This document shows, piece by piece, positions 11,686 to 23,057 of a DNA stretch of 64,000 nucleotides; the first letter of the stretch is position 1; every line of letters starts with the position of its first letter. This DNA is from Fragilaria radians (lineage: Eukaryota > Bacillariophyta > Fragilariophyceae > Fragilariales > Fragilariaceae): the NCBI GenBank assembly GCA_900642245.1, contig CAAAJI010000174.1, positions 43,154-107,153 of the forward strand. Reading direction: 5' to 3'. The position numbers and the translations under genes were made by a program. Below the pieces are notes generated by a model that made no database searches, was not told the origin of the DNA, and saw only the letters and a program-made list of their open reading frames with translations.

Positions 11686-13531
11686 TTCTGATTAACGATG
11701 CTGAATCAATGGTGAGTTAGCGTTATAAGTGATGTTTTACAATCGAGATATGAAATTACTTACAGTCAAAATTATGTGATCATCCTTTCCACTTTCAACC
11801 AGAATATCGCCTTAATTCACTTGAGTATCCACAAACTGACTCTTAGGTATACTGAGCTTGTTCTGCGTGTCAGTTAGCTCCCTCATCACCGAAAAGTAGC
11901 TAAATCATTTCAGAAAGAATCAGTTTTTATGAGATGGATTGAAAAAAAACGTGAGTCTCCGTTCTATCGACCCTCACCATTGTACTGCAGATAGAAATCG
12001 CAAAACATTATTGAACTGTTGTAAAAAAATCATGCAATCGGATGACTTACAGACATTCGACCGATTCAAACAAAATTGCGGCTGAAGTTTTCAATTTCAC
12101 ACTCAGTTAAACCTTATTTTGAACAAATACAGAAATATGAAAGGCAATTTTGTTAATTGTATAAAGGATATGAAAAGGAAAACATTTTACAGAATTAAGC
12201 TATGAACTATGAACTGCTAGATTATGCTTATTCTGACATTGAGGTGAAGTATCAAGCATCCTGAGTCTTATCGAGGTTTCAAAGCCATGATCCGGTAGAG
12301 ATATTCCTTGATATTTGAAACAAAAGGTGGTTCAGGAAATGTATTGCATCTATACTATTACAAATTTAGACTTATCTGACATTCAATATTACTTCACCTA
12401 TTTACTATTTTCTATTGTAAATTTGATTGAGGCTAGTTTGCCAATTTACCACTTGTTAACTTTCAGGATTTATACTGTAAAAGCAGTTGTGGAAAAATAA
12501 GTAAAAAATGAATCTATTCTCTGTTGTGAATCCTAATCCTGAGACGAGGGAAAGAATACAGACGATTCAAAGGAATCTCTGTGTATCAAATCAATAGACA
12601 GTGCCTCACTGCTCTTTACAAATCAAACACGCATACGATGAAATAATATATCTCCTATTCTAAAGTATTAACACGCAGAACTGATACTTCAATATCTAGC
12701 TTATATGCATAACATAGCGTCAATCACCAAGTTACTTGAGCAACAAAGTGACAGCTATCACAGGTGGAGCAAAAGATTATTGTCTCTCATTGAAGCTTTA
12801 ACGAGAAGAATTCGGCTCTGCTTTTTCTTTGTCGGAGGAAGAAGCTGTGTAGTCATCAGAAATCTTTACGTATGTTTAGGCAAAAAGTGGGAATATCATG
12901 ATATTTATCAAAAGAAGGATGATTTAAGGATAACAGTTTTTAGAAGAGTTATTGACAAAGATTTGCTTGTTCCACCTTCGAGATGGACTCTTGTCATGAA
13001 GATTTGAAAGCTAGAGCGAGAACAAGGAAAAAAGCAATATGTGATACGCAAAGTCATTTCAAGCACAACGAAACAACGTACTTTTACTTTGATTGATTTA
13101 CGACCAGTAGCTACTCTTTCACTTCCATCCGTTTTCGAACAATTTAGCCGATCCACCCAAAATTTCGTCGGAATTTTTAATTTTGACAACACCACGAATT
13201 ATTCCTTGTTTGCTGTTTCATAACGTTTCAACTTTAAACCACCATCCAGTACGGCGAGGTTCTGTGCAAGGAGGTTTCCAGAACGCACCTCCCATTTAAG
13301 TTTGTCCCGTATTGAAAAAAGTTTAAAAAACGAAACATTTGACTCCTCTCGTTTTCGAGCTATGCTTGACATAGGTACGAGAATCCACGTATTAATTGAT
13401 CTCAGTTCACAAGCTCAACGAAATCACAAGGTAAAAATTGTTGCAGTCACAACAGGTCTCCTTGGCATCGATAACGTTTTTGGTATCCCGTGATTTTCTT
13501 GCAATCAAAGAGTTACTAGCGGTCCTGAGAT
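11686..13531. other. Intergenic, no convincing gene
   Basis: The region holds short open frames (12315-12500, 12705-13007 plus; 12908-13195 minus) without recognisable domains. Sequence at 13430-13450 (GTAAAAATTGTTGCAG) could be a tiny leader intron but is too short to trust. The right end should contain the promoter of the next gene. Confidence 0.45.
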
Positions 13532-15266
13532 ATGTCGAAAAATCATAATCGAAACGGGCATTCATATTTAACAGATTTGGTAAGCGCTGTTTTATCTTCG
13601 GCAAATGCGAAGTCTTCCATTGTGAATTCCACTCCAGGATCGAGCAAGATCCAGACAGACATCGCGATTGAAAGATCTTTAATCCATAACTCTAGCGGGA
13701 AAATTGCATCGAATTATCTTTCTATTAAGAATAGTGCCGCTGCATTTTCCTCTAATCAGCTGACACGAGCAGCCGAGATACGGAATGCTGATGTTGTAGA
13801 TACAGAGATTATCGAGAGAAAACGAGCGTTGGATAACTCAATTCAATATCCGAGTGATAAAAAGCCTCGAAACGCTTTGGAGCAATTCGTTAAGATGAAT
13901 CGCTTATTGCAAACAACAGAGAAGCCCCCTACTAGACGGAGCGTACCATCTAGAAGGCTTGCCTGTAAAGCTAGGGGAATGGGAGATAGTCATACCCCCG
14001 CAAATGCATTTTTTGATATACCACACGACTTGATGCATGGAGCAGTTCTTGCTTGTTCACATCCAGAATGTTCTGGTTCTGGCCGTCGATTTCGATATTG
14101 TCAAGGTACGCAAATTATATGGAAATAGTTGTTGCCCTCTTTATTTAATGTACAATCATATCCCTACAGTCTGTGAAGTCCCTGTTGCGAAACGAAATTT
14201 TTTGAAGAGGCATAGTCATGGCTTGATAGGTATAGCGGATCCAAGCTTTGCCGATCAAGCAAACAACGCCTCGATGCTCGATGATGACGATGACGGACCC
14301 TATGAAGAAACATCAGACTCAAATAGGCGAAGGAGTCTTAGTTTTGATGCTGCTGAGTCTCTAAATCAGCTTTCTTCTAATCAGCATGAACTTAAGAGTG
14401 TACAGGATGTTATCAGGGATTTAGATAGCAACAAAGACACGCACCATGACAACATGCGAGATGTTGTTCGTCTGAACAAGCAAGAACTTCTTTGGTTATC
14501 GCTTTATCACGAACGACCAAATTTTCAAGATATGGAGGCAGCTAAGAGATGGATGGAAAAAGTTTTTGATTTAGTACAGTCGTCAAAACCTCTTTCTGGA
14601 AAAGAAATTAATACTTCTGAGTGCGAAACAGTAAACTCTATGGCGGGCTCAAAGACATCACTCAGCTCACAAGCTACGGTCCCAAACACTGAAATTGCAG
14701 CTGGAACAGGAAACTTTTCGGACTCTTTCGATGCGCTAATTGAGGCTTCCATGAAAACTATATCAGGCGCTACAGGTTGTAATAACAATCTAAATAACAT
14801 CCAGGAAAACGATGATGTGAACACCTCTAATGATAAGACAGAACTTACACCTGGAATTTTTAACTTTGAACAAAACGAAACTGCCGGAAAAAGCACTTCA
14901 AATTCATCAAATTTTCCTCCTGATATGCAAGACCCTTCACACCCTCAGATCGAAGGCGCGCCGCTGTTTACGACTTACGGTTCTTTGAATCAGAGCGATA
15001 ATAAGCCTCAAACTCTTGCAGATTTAATCCTGAGAAGAAAATGCGCCTCTTTGATTAACATGCATAAGACTTTAGACAACAAAGACAGTGGAGGAGGAGG
15101 AGGAACAGCAGCAACAACAACAGCAGAGGAGGAAATGAGTCAAACTTCTTCTGTTGTAACTCGTCAATCATTGCGGCGGCGTCCATCTATACAAAATGCT
15201 AGGCAGCTTATGGGAAAGATCAAGCTCAGTGGTCTTAATGAAAACGAGATGGACCAAATCTTTTGA
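13532..15266 (+). CDS. Protein with Cys-rich FRYCxxC..PVAKRNFxxRH motif, stramenopile type, unknown function
   Basis: Two exons, 13532-14105 and 14170-15266. The 64-bp intron splits a Val codon, and the joined product is 556 aa. The intron lies inside the conserved motif: exon 1 ends in CSHPECSGSGRRFRYCQ and exon 2 continues VCEVPVAKRNFLKRHSHG, so the splice is supported by motif continuity. Four Cys (C-x4-C, then C-x2-C) plus His residues look like a small metal-binding module. I associate this motif with uncharacterised diatom/stramenopile proteins. A helical stretch around residues 260-320 contains VRLNKQELLWLSLYHERPNF. The rest is Ser/Thr/Asn-rich, with a Gly and Thr/Ala run from a GGA/ACA microsatellite (about 15090-15130) and a basic C terminus (LRRRPSIQNARQLMGK). 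Nuclear or regulatory roles are possible but unproven. Confidence 0.75.
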
Positions 15267-16516
15267 AGCACTCCTTTCCACCGTCTCTTCAAATCAGTTT
15301 GCTTGATATAAGTAAATTCTAGATTTACGAAGTTTCTGCAGCTATGGAACTGATTGATTTGCGATCATTCTATCAGCTTTCACAAGGGAACAAAGAGCAT
15401 GTTTCAACGTTTGTGAAATAGCTTGATGCTTTATTGACATTTCAGACTCATGCTGATGCTTATGCTGGCAAGCACTTGATTTTCATCGCATACTTTTTGA
15501 AAGTCCTGGTTTCTTAAGGAACAACAAATATGAGACTTTCAAGATTAAACAATATAGTAAATATAGGCACCAAATTGGAAAATCATTCCTATTTGATGGA
15601 ACTACATATCCTATCATTGCAATACGACAGCAATTTCTACTTATTTTCCAACTTAAGGCTTTCAAAATTGCTAAAGAAAGCTAATCAATGCAATTGTTGA
15701 CTTGCTTTTGAGTCCTTATATTTGTCTTCTAACTTAAGCTATCAGATGTAAAAGGTTAGGAAAAATGTTCTCAGCGGCTCAGATGTCACTGAACACTTGA
15801 CATAGAAGACACAAAGTATATGATGACAGATTGTAAGTTTACTTTTCATGAATAGCTTGACCCTACCAGTGGATTGTGAACCATGTAAGGTACATTTGGT
15901 GTACAGGATATGTGAATAGATCCATCTACTCTACATTTATGATTTAGGCAAGGAATCAAGCTTTAAATGAAATAGGAATCTCATCAATGTAAACATTAAC
16001 GGACAAAGTAAAATTTTGGAAAATCAGGGGCTTTCCTTTCACTTAAGGTAGACTGCTATACTTTTGGGGAATTTGGGCATAACTCAGAAGGAGTTGAGGC
16101 TAAATTGCGTTAAGAGGGGTATAACTATAGTGCTACATCAAAAGATTTGACTTTCTTGAAAAGCATTGTATTCTATCCCCAATGATAGGGAACAAATGCT
16201 AAAGCTTTGGAATGAAGCTTGGTATGAGAGTAAGATAGGCAGTTACGTTTTGCAGCCCTTTGTTTAAAAGCAATATTTCATTACTCATGCCTATTTTGAA
16301 AATATGAATTATAGAAGCACACAGACAGAAATAAGGCGACTAATAGTTTCGTTGATGTAAATGTGATTAGTGACGGACACGTAAACGGGGGTATGAACGT
16401 AAAATTTGTCTCCAGTGGTGAGTGCAACTATAGTTGTGACAATAACTCTCTCGTTACTGTCTCTTGGTTCTCTTGTGTGTCCAATTGTTATTCATAGTTA
16501 ACTTGATTTCATTCCC
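15267..16516. other. Intergenic, no gene seen
   Basis: A+T-rich spacer between two plus-strand genes. A 60-codon open frame at 15483-15665 (minus) is unsupported. Confidence 0.5.
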
Positions 16517-17013
16517 ATGACGTCCATTAATGATGGTCCCAAGGTCTTTGAAGGTAGCTTAAAGCCCTACCCTCATTCCGAACGTGGCTCTGAGGTAAGG
16601 AGAGTTGTGGTGATTCTGTTGCATGTTGGATGATGACGAATGGTGAAGTAATATACATTGGGTATTTTGTTTTGTCTTGCAAATATTTCCTTTGTCTCTC
16701 TCACACTCCTTACAATAAAAAGTTTGGTCGAGCTCGAGATCCTGTGAAATTTTTACAAGCCATCGAACAGAGAGCACGTGAACGTCAAGTGGCGTATGAG
16801 ACAGTAAAGATTCTTCGAAGTCGTGTCATTGAATGCTACCGTCGTGAGGGTGTCAATCATTATGATAATTGTAAAAAGCCAGTTCAAGATTTTTATAACA
16901 TTATCAAAAAGAGAGATTATGGACAGCTCCACCCTGATTGGGAGAACCCGGTGATGAAAGATGGATTTCATGGTACAGTTGCTCCTCTATACGATGAGGA
17001 GTATAAGCCATAA
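16517..17013 (+). CDS. NDUFB10: NADH:ubiquinone oxidoreductase subunit NDUFB10 (PDSW)
   Basis: Two exons, 16517-16594 and 16723-17013, joined in phase 0 across a 128-bp GT-AG intron; 122 aa. NDUFB10 is an accessory subunit of the membrane arm of mitochondrial complex I, facing the intermembrane space. Exon 1 encodes MTSINDGPKVFEGSLKPYPH and ends RGSE; exon 2 continues FGRARDPVKFL. The diagnostic segment is RSRVIECYRREGVNHYDNC, which aligns with the family's Cys-containing block (animal copies have ACQQREGQNYQQNC). The two Cys are kept at the same spacing and are expected to take part in disulfide bonding. The protein is shorter at the C terminus than the animal homologue. An alternative start inside the intron region would give a protein lacking homology, so the two-exon model is preferred. 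Confidence 0.86.
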
Positions 17014-17045
17014 TCATACTCAGATTAATAACTTTAGGCTTAGTA

Positions 17046-18494
17046 TCATGAATTCAATGATTCATAGAAATCAAGGATTATTGGAACCACCTGCTTTCTA
17101 CTTGCCTTTGGGTTCCCCAGATCAAATTGCCGAATGCAAATTTTCTGAGACTTTACATCACTTTTGACTTCAGATAGCTTTAAGGCTTTATCATTAATCA
17201 CCAGGCCTGTAATCTTGTTCATGATTTCGCTATCCGTTAGACTACAAATCTGAAGACTCCGCTTAGGTTGGGTTCCTTCTATTACCATGCTTAAAATGAT
17301 TAACACTTGAATTTGACATTCCGACATGAACCGATGTATGTCGAGAACAACGTTGGATTTTTCTGCGAATTCGCTCAACGGTAAAAGAACGGATGAAACA
17401 CCAAAGGCATCTCCGTTTGAGGGGGTGAATTGTTTGAAGTCTAGTCTTAAGGCATCGTAGGCAGACAGACCAGACCAGAATCCTCTATCAAACTTGGATT
17501 GACTGAGATACTCAAAGAGTGCTTTCGTGTCTGGCCGATGTGATTTGAAAAATTTCATAGTACTCTCATGTTGTTCCATACTTGTCCAGTCTGTCTTATC
17601 AAGAAGTGCCAATAGGACTGCTTGATCGCGTACCGTTCCCTTCCCGGCCTTGGGACACATATTGACAGTATCCAATAAAATCACACCCAAAAGACCCCAT
17701 GCCAGTTGACAGGGTATATGGCTCGGCTGCGATTGAAGGTATCGTTCCCCCACCAAGGTGCAGGTACTTCCTACCAGTGCGGATGACTCTTGGAAGGCAA
17801 TATTCCGAGACGCACCCATCACATGAGTATGCTTACTATCATCTCGATGATGATCAAGAATTTCTACTACATGACAGTTTTCTAATTGCGGATATTGCAA
17901 TTGATTATGATCGACAAGAGTAACCATACTGTCCCCTGTTAGATTGAGTGGAATGTCATCCAAAAAAGTAAGGACCGATTGAGGAATATTCATCATTTCT
18001 AAAAGAAGTGTCACATCACAACGTAGTGACAAGTCGTCCCGAGGAACTGAGACGATGGGTGTCATATCAAGATTTCTACCCATCAAACTTTCTACATACG
18101 CTAGTGCAAGAGATGAAACAATGCTGTCGGCATCTCCAGCTGTATTTCCAATAACAATGTGGTGAAAATGACCACGTTGCTGTTGGGAAAGAAAATCGGA
18201 CATGGACAAAACCATTTTTGTATTTGCGTCTTGACAAGTTGACATTTTCGTTGTATGCTGATGTTTTTGTTGTTGTTTTTGTCTTGGTTTAAGTGCATGT
18301 AAATAGTTCCTTCGTTGTTTACTAATGGCAATAGCAACCACAGAAAAGGACGAAGTTGCAAGGTGGCGAAAGGTTGTGGAAGAAATCGTTGTTCTTTCCA
18401 GGTAGAATGCACTGCAAATTATAGGCAAAGGAGTCTTTGATGAAATAGTATAGTGAATGACAATAATGGACAAGAGGGTAGCAATAACACGCAT
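17046..18494 (-). CDS. DHH-family phosphoesterase, Prune/exopolyphosphatase type, with N-terminal extension
   Basis: Single exon, 482 aa from ATG 18494; the frame opens at a TTG further upstream. Prune-type DHH/DHHA2 enzymes hydrolyse short-chain polyphosphate or cyclic nucleotides using paired metal ions. Metal-binding motifs are visible in order: GNTAGDADS (about 115), LVDHN (about 194), EILDHHRDD (about 214) and LLDTVNM (about 274). A DHHA2-like C-terminal half (KFDRGFWSGLSAYDALRLD) follows. Before the enzyme there are about 85 extra residues: MRVIATLLSIIVIHYTISS is hydrophobic like a signal peptide, then comes IICSAF and a Ser/Thr/Arg-rich part. The extension could be a secretory or bipartite plastid signal; alternatively translation starts at Met84 (MSTCQDANTK) for a cytosolic form. 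The gene is tail-to-tail with NDUFB10, only 32 bp between stops. Confidence 0.85.
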   Translation of the reverse strand: MRVIATLLSIIVIHYTISSKTPLPIICSAFYLERTTISSTTFRHLATSSFSVVAIAISKQRRNYLHALKPRQKQQQKHQHTTKMSTCQDANTKMVLSMSDFLSQQQRGHFHHIVIGNTAGDADSIVSSLALAYVESLMGRNLDMTPIVSVPRDDLSLRCDVTLLLEMMNIPQSVLTFLDDIPLNLTGDSMVTLVDHNQLQYPQLENCHVVEILDHHRDDSKHTHVMGASRNIAFQESSALVGSTCTLVGERYLQSQPSHIPCQLAWGLLGVILLDTVNMCPKAGKGTVRDQAVLLALLDKTDWTSMEQHESTMKFFKSHRPDTKALFEYLSQSKFDRGFWSGLSAYDALRLDFKQFTPSNGDAFGVSSVLLPLSEFAEKSNVVLDIHRFMSECQIQVLIILSMVIEGTQPKRSLQICSLTDSEIMNKITGLVINDKALKLSEVKSDVKSQKICIRQFDLGNPKASRKQVVPIILDFYESLNS

Positions 18495-21400
18495 ACACTG
18501 CCAATCAGTTGCTTGACGTCGTTCCAAGCAACGAAGCTCAAATTTACGAGGGTTTACCAACAAAAAATACTCGGTCAAGTAATTCTGTTGATCTGCGCTT
18601 TTATGTGAAAATAGATTTATGTGACTTAATGTCTAATTTAGGGCTTTCCAAGAGTAGTACAACTCTTCCTGATTCTCTATATTTATTATATTGTTTGATA
18701 AAATAAAGAGAGCTAAGTCAGCAATACCTTTACCTTGTGTGTCCGCAAGCTTAGCATTAATTGTCTTGCACTCTGCAAAAGGCCGCATACCATTTTCTTT
18801 TTCAAAATAAGCATTCTCCTCTGTTTCTACTTTTCTTACTTCTGGATTAATACATCTTCTTTCAGATCACAAATTATTTTCTTGACGGACCTTACAAAGC
18901 TTGTATGCTCAACAAAGATAATCTTTTGTTAGAGCATAGAGACTGCTCTTGAAAAGACTAAATGAATAGGCGGAAGAATGACCTAACTTTTTACAGAGAA
19001 AGTATAGGCAATTTATTGTCAGAAAGGATTCAGATGAGGCTTAGGCTAATTTCCTTTTATACTTGTTTTCCCAGATACTGTGCTTACAGAATTTGAATCT
19101 AAAACAATAACCAATTATCATGCTATCGGACATTTTACAAATAATGTGGTATCGAGTACTACCGACTGATACTTAAAATCATTTGAGTATTCTTGACTTA
19201 CACGAGGTAACGTTATTCACACGAAGGGAAGTATTATTACCATGTCAATACAATACACTCACTGATGCTCATGGCTGAAATTTAGGCTTACTGTAAGTTT
19301 TTTGTTTGCATGAATATATCAGGAATGTCAAATGTGGTCAAATCTTAGCATTCGCTGACTGAACGGAAGCAGTCGACATGAAGATATAGTTGCAATACAA
19401 GCACACTGCTTTTTATAATTTGCACAAAGCATTATCCCTGTATTATCGTATATTGCTTGGGTCCTTCATCACATCTTTTACTCCCACAATCCCAGACGTC
19501 CTAGTGCCCTTGCCTTTGAATGATGTAGTATCATTATTTGTTAAGAGTGACATGGGATTATGAATAGTCTATTGGACAGTAAGGGTAGAGATTTACAGTT
19601 TAGTCCTTATTCAATTATCCCGCTTCGTGCAATCGCGCTGTAGTGACCATTTGGCTTAGATATGACTTCATGGTCTACTGCAACAGCTTGCATCATAGGG
19701 GAATATGACAATATCATGCATCAGGTTCATTTTCTTTATATGAAGCACAAGAGTATGTATTGCACATTTTCAACATTGTTGACTTCATTGTGATTATCAT
19801 CGCTGTCACCGCTGTCAATTATATTGCCTCCAAAACTTTAAAGGTATTTGCTTCATTGTGATTATCATCGCTGTCACAGCTGTCAATTATATTGCCTCCA
19901 AAACTTTAAAGGTATTTGAAGGATTATTGGAATAAGCATCATTGGTTCAAGGACAGGTATAGAGGGAGTATCATAATAGGTAGGATTGTTGCCCACTGTA
20001 CTCTTACCATGTTTGATTATTCTGTAAGGTCTTGTTTTTGCTGTTTCCTGTGTCCACTTCAATGTTATGCCGGCTATCAAAGTGCAATAATTGATTGTGG
20101 GCGTTCTCTTTTATCCAATTTTCGTTACATGTACGCTTAGCTTTCATACGAATAAACTTGTCAACCTTTTGTTGGCACAATGTATGACAGTATTGTCTCG
20201 TTTGGGTAGCTTGGCTGATAGTGCATTCCATTCAACTTCTGATGATGGCTATTCATAATATGGCTAAATTGTAATTGGAATAAAGAATGTTCCTGATAAC
20301 AAAATGGATCAAATACATTCATCTTAAGATATGGCAAGTCATGTTGTAGTTCCATCTTTTGCAGATTCTATAATGAAATATTCACTAGACATGCTTATAT
20401 GATTGATTTATAGCTTTGATCCTGTGCTGATAGGTTACGAGTAGTTGTCTCAACGATCGAAATTAGACTTTGCAAAGCTGTTGCAACGTCGAACATGTTT
20501 TCTTCTAATGAAAAGTCAGGATCTGGAAAGGTATTTAAACCCACTTGGTACCTATATTGTAGCCGTAGCTTGGAATAGAATTCTTTAGTGAGAAGTGACT
20601 TAAATCATCTTCATCTCCATAAAGATTCCCCTGGAATTATTGAGATGTTCTTTACGGAAAAAATGTGTCACATGTAAGTCCTTTGACGTTTCCTCTTCAA
20701 ATTATTCGATTATCTTCTTAGGATTTCCGTTAAATAAATTCCAATTTCTGTGATTGAATCAATGAATGGCTTCAAATTTGCATTAAACTTTATATCTGTG
20801 TTAGAATATTTACCGTTGATATGTGCTATTTTCCGTAGGGTTAAATGTTTTGGGCTTCAGCGGTATGACTTTCCTAACGTTTTATTCATTACTTTCCTTA
20901 TAATCTATCCTAAGTAGATTTTTGCTTCACGAGTCTGTTCATCAATCAGTTTTTCTTACAGTCATAAGATTGCATAAAGAATTTGGTAAAGAATGATTAT
21001 GGATTTCGATTCGTCGGATAATACTTTAATAATTGTTGCTTATGAGAATGGATTTCTCTCCTCTTCTTTTGAGGATTAAAACTCTCAGACTGCTTGCCAT
21101 TCCTCATCTTTAATACAGTCACTCTCATAATGTAAATACAATTTAATATTCCTAGTTTCAGAATGTAATTTGCGAAGTTTATGATCCGCACTAAATCTTC
21201 TTTCGAATTCATTATGTTAGATTAAAAATCATGCACAATATCATGCTTGCTTTGAAGTTGGTGCCTTGCTTAGCACTTCAGCAAACCTATTCAAAGCATT
21301 TTTGTCCATATTCACACAGATGAAATCCTTTTAATTCTCCCTCTTTACCGATAATGATTTGTAAGCTTATTTTCCTTGCTGCCAAATTTTTTCCCCTCTC

Positions 21401-22102
21401 TTTTGCACTGTATGCTTTCCTCTTTTTTTCCCGGCAAAATGTTCCAAAATATTTACGTTAGCTGCCTTCTCAACCTTATTTAATTTTTTGATGTCAAGGA
21501 AAGATTTATATTTTTGGTAATAGAGTTATTTGAGTCATTAGCAGCAATTTAAAACCTAACTTTACATCGTTTACAACTGGGTTCGGTTTAGTAGATGTTA
21601 AAATAGATTTTCTATAATGAAGATGATGCCTTCAAATTAAATTGCTTAACCTTAATGCTTCGAATGTCAAATGTTTCATGAAGATCGCACCAATCAGAAT
21701 GTGAAATCACACAATTTACAAGCGGTGGCAAAAATAGGAATTGATCAAAATGATGCGCAAAGACAGCATCATCCATTACGGTAAAGTAAATTGCACTCCA
21801 TGGTTTCTCCAACTAGATTGGATGCATAATCAATTGGTCTTGCAACAGAGCGCGAAAGGTTATACCGCGACGAATCATTATTTTATCTCAAGATTTCACT
21901 CTTCTAGATTTTATTCAGACATGTGAAGTTTGAGAAAGCTATGAAAATTGTATGCTAAACGATGTAACGCCGCAACTTTAGGAAGTGTCTCAGAAAATGA
22001 AAATGTGACATTATAATCCAATTTAAATATTAATTCCATTTATCGGTCATGAATATCATTTCCCTATTCTCATGCCTAAAGATACATGAGCACTTTTCAG
22101 TC
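18495..22102. other. Long intergenic region
   Basis: 3.6 kb without a supportable gene. The short open frames present lack domains. The only structure I can point to is a 68-bp tandem duplication, listed separately. The sequence is A+T-rich, with many poly-T runs toward 20500-21600. Confidence 0.5.
19783..19918. repeat. 68-bp tandem duplication
   Basis: Two head-to-tail copies, 19783-19850 and 19851-19918, differ at one base (CACCG versus CACAG). The near-identity indicates a recent event in non-coding DNA. Confidence 0.9.
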
Positions 22103-22492
22103 TTAGTTTCCAACTGTCTCAGTAACTGTGATTGTTTTGCTGCCTGTTGGTTTGATTCGTTTTGGAGCAGTCAAAGTAAGGACTCCATATTCCAAATTTG
22201 CCTTCATATTGTCAAAATCCACAGTATTGGGATCGATAGAAAATGACCGGATAAACTTCGATTCATTTCCAGCAATCTTTCTCTCTCCACTTACTCGCAA
22301 CACCTTGTCTACTAGTTGAACCTTAAGATCGCTAGCTTTAACACCAGGTAGGTCAATAGTTACTGTAATGGCGTCCTCCGTTTCGTGAACATGATGATTT
22401 CCTAATGATGAACCATGACGAACGTTAAGTGAAGGGGATACATTGGGACCAAAGATGTCATTGAAAAAAGGATCTTGATGAAATAATGCCAT
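22103..22492 (-). CDS. Small heat-shock protein (Hsp20 / alpha-crystallin family)
   Basis: Single exon, 129 aa, ATG at 22490-22492. Small HSPs are ATP-independent holdases that form oligomers and bind unfolding proteins. The alpha-crystallin domain spans about residues 35-125: HHVHETEDAITVTIDLPGV (strands 2-3), DLKVQLVDKVLRVSGERK (strands 4-6) and the closing NLEYGVLTLTAPKR, which carries the G-V-L-T-L motif. The N-terminal arm is short (about 33 residues: MALFHQDPFFNDIFG and so on), consistent with a cytosolic class. There is no organelle presequence and no IxI-type C-terminal extension, the segment normally used to tether dimers in oligomers; the tail is TITVTETVGN. A heat-shock-element-like site lies about 120 bp upstream. 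Confidence 0.92.
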   Translation of the reverse strand: MALFHQDPFFNDIFGPNVSPSLNVRHGSSLGNHHVHETEDAITVTIDLPGVKASDLKVQLVDKVLRVSGERKIAGNESKFIRSFSIDPNTVDFDNMKANLEYGVLTLTAPKRIKPTGSKTITVTETVGN

Positions 22493-22613
22493 TTGTTCTT
22501 TTTTCTTTCGTTGAGAAGCACTTGAATACTCTGGTCGTGAAAAATGAAATATATGGGAATTGTGAAAGAGATTATGAAGTCAAATTTGGTGCATAGTGGG
22601 GACACGGATGTTC

Positions 22614-22621
22614 TTCGAGAA
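22614..22621 (-). promoter_or_regulatory. Heat-shock-element-like TTCnnGAA palindrome
   Basis: TTCGAGAA is an inverted pair of HSF half-sites (nTTCnnGAAn) about 122 bp upstream of the Hsp20 start codon. Functional elements usually need three or more contiguous units; only two perfect ones are seen, so this is tentative. Confidence 0.3.
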
Positions 22622-22929
22622 GCATATCCAAGAGTATCGGTGTCATACCAGGACGTTGCTATTTTGGTTCTCTTTGAATAAAATCATCCCACACGGCTTC
22701 GGTTTGTCTTTCCACGAATCAAAAATCATCTGAAATCATCTTATTCCTTTTTGTTTCCGGGTATGAATTTTGTGCGTTCGACTCCGGGAGAAGAAGCCTT
22801 TCGAGAACGCATAACAAACAGGGCACTATGCACAATTTTTTTTATTGAGCACGTTGGAGAAAGAATTAACAGAATTGTAAAAAGGGGAGGAACACATTTA
22901 ATTTTCTTTCTTACCAAGCATATGGCTTA

Positions 22930-23057
22930 CTAATCTATGCCCTGGGTTGCTTCCAACTCCTTTTCAATCAGTCTGGGTGAGAATTTGAGAAGGCTAATCT
23001 ATGCCCTGGGTTGCTTCCAACTCCTTTTCAATCAGTCTGGGTGAGAATCTGAGAAGG
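22930..23057. repeat. 64-bp tandem duplication
   Basis: Copies at 22930-22993 and 22994-23057 are identical except for one T/C difference (GAATTTGAG versus GAATCTGAG). Non-coding. Confidence 0.9.

Noticed and set aside
12705..13195. Overlapping ~100-codon frames on both strands
   Set aside because: No recognisable motif and mutual overlap; neither can be supported.
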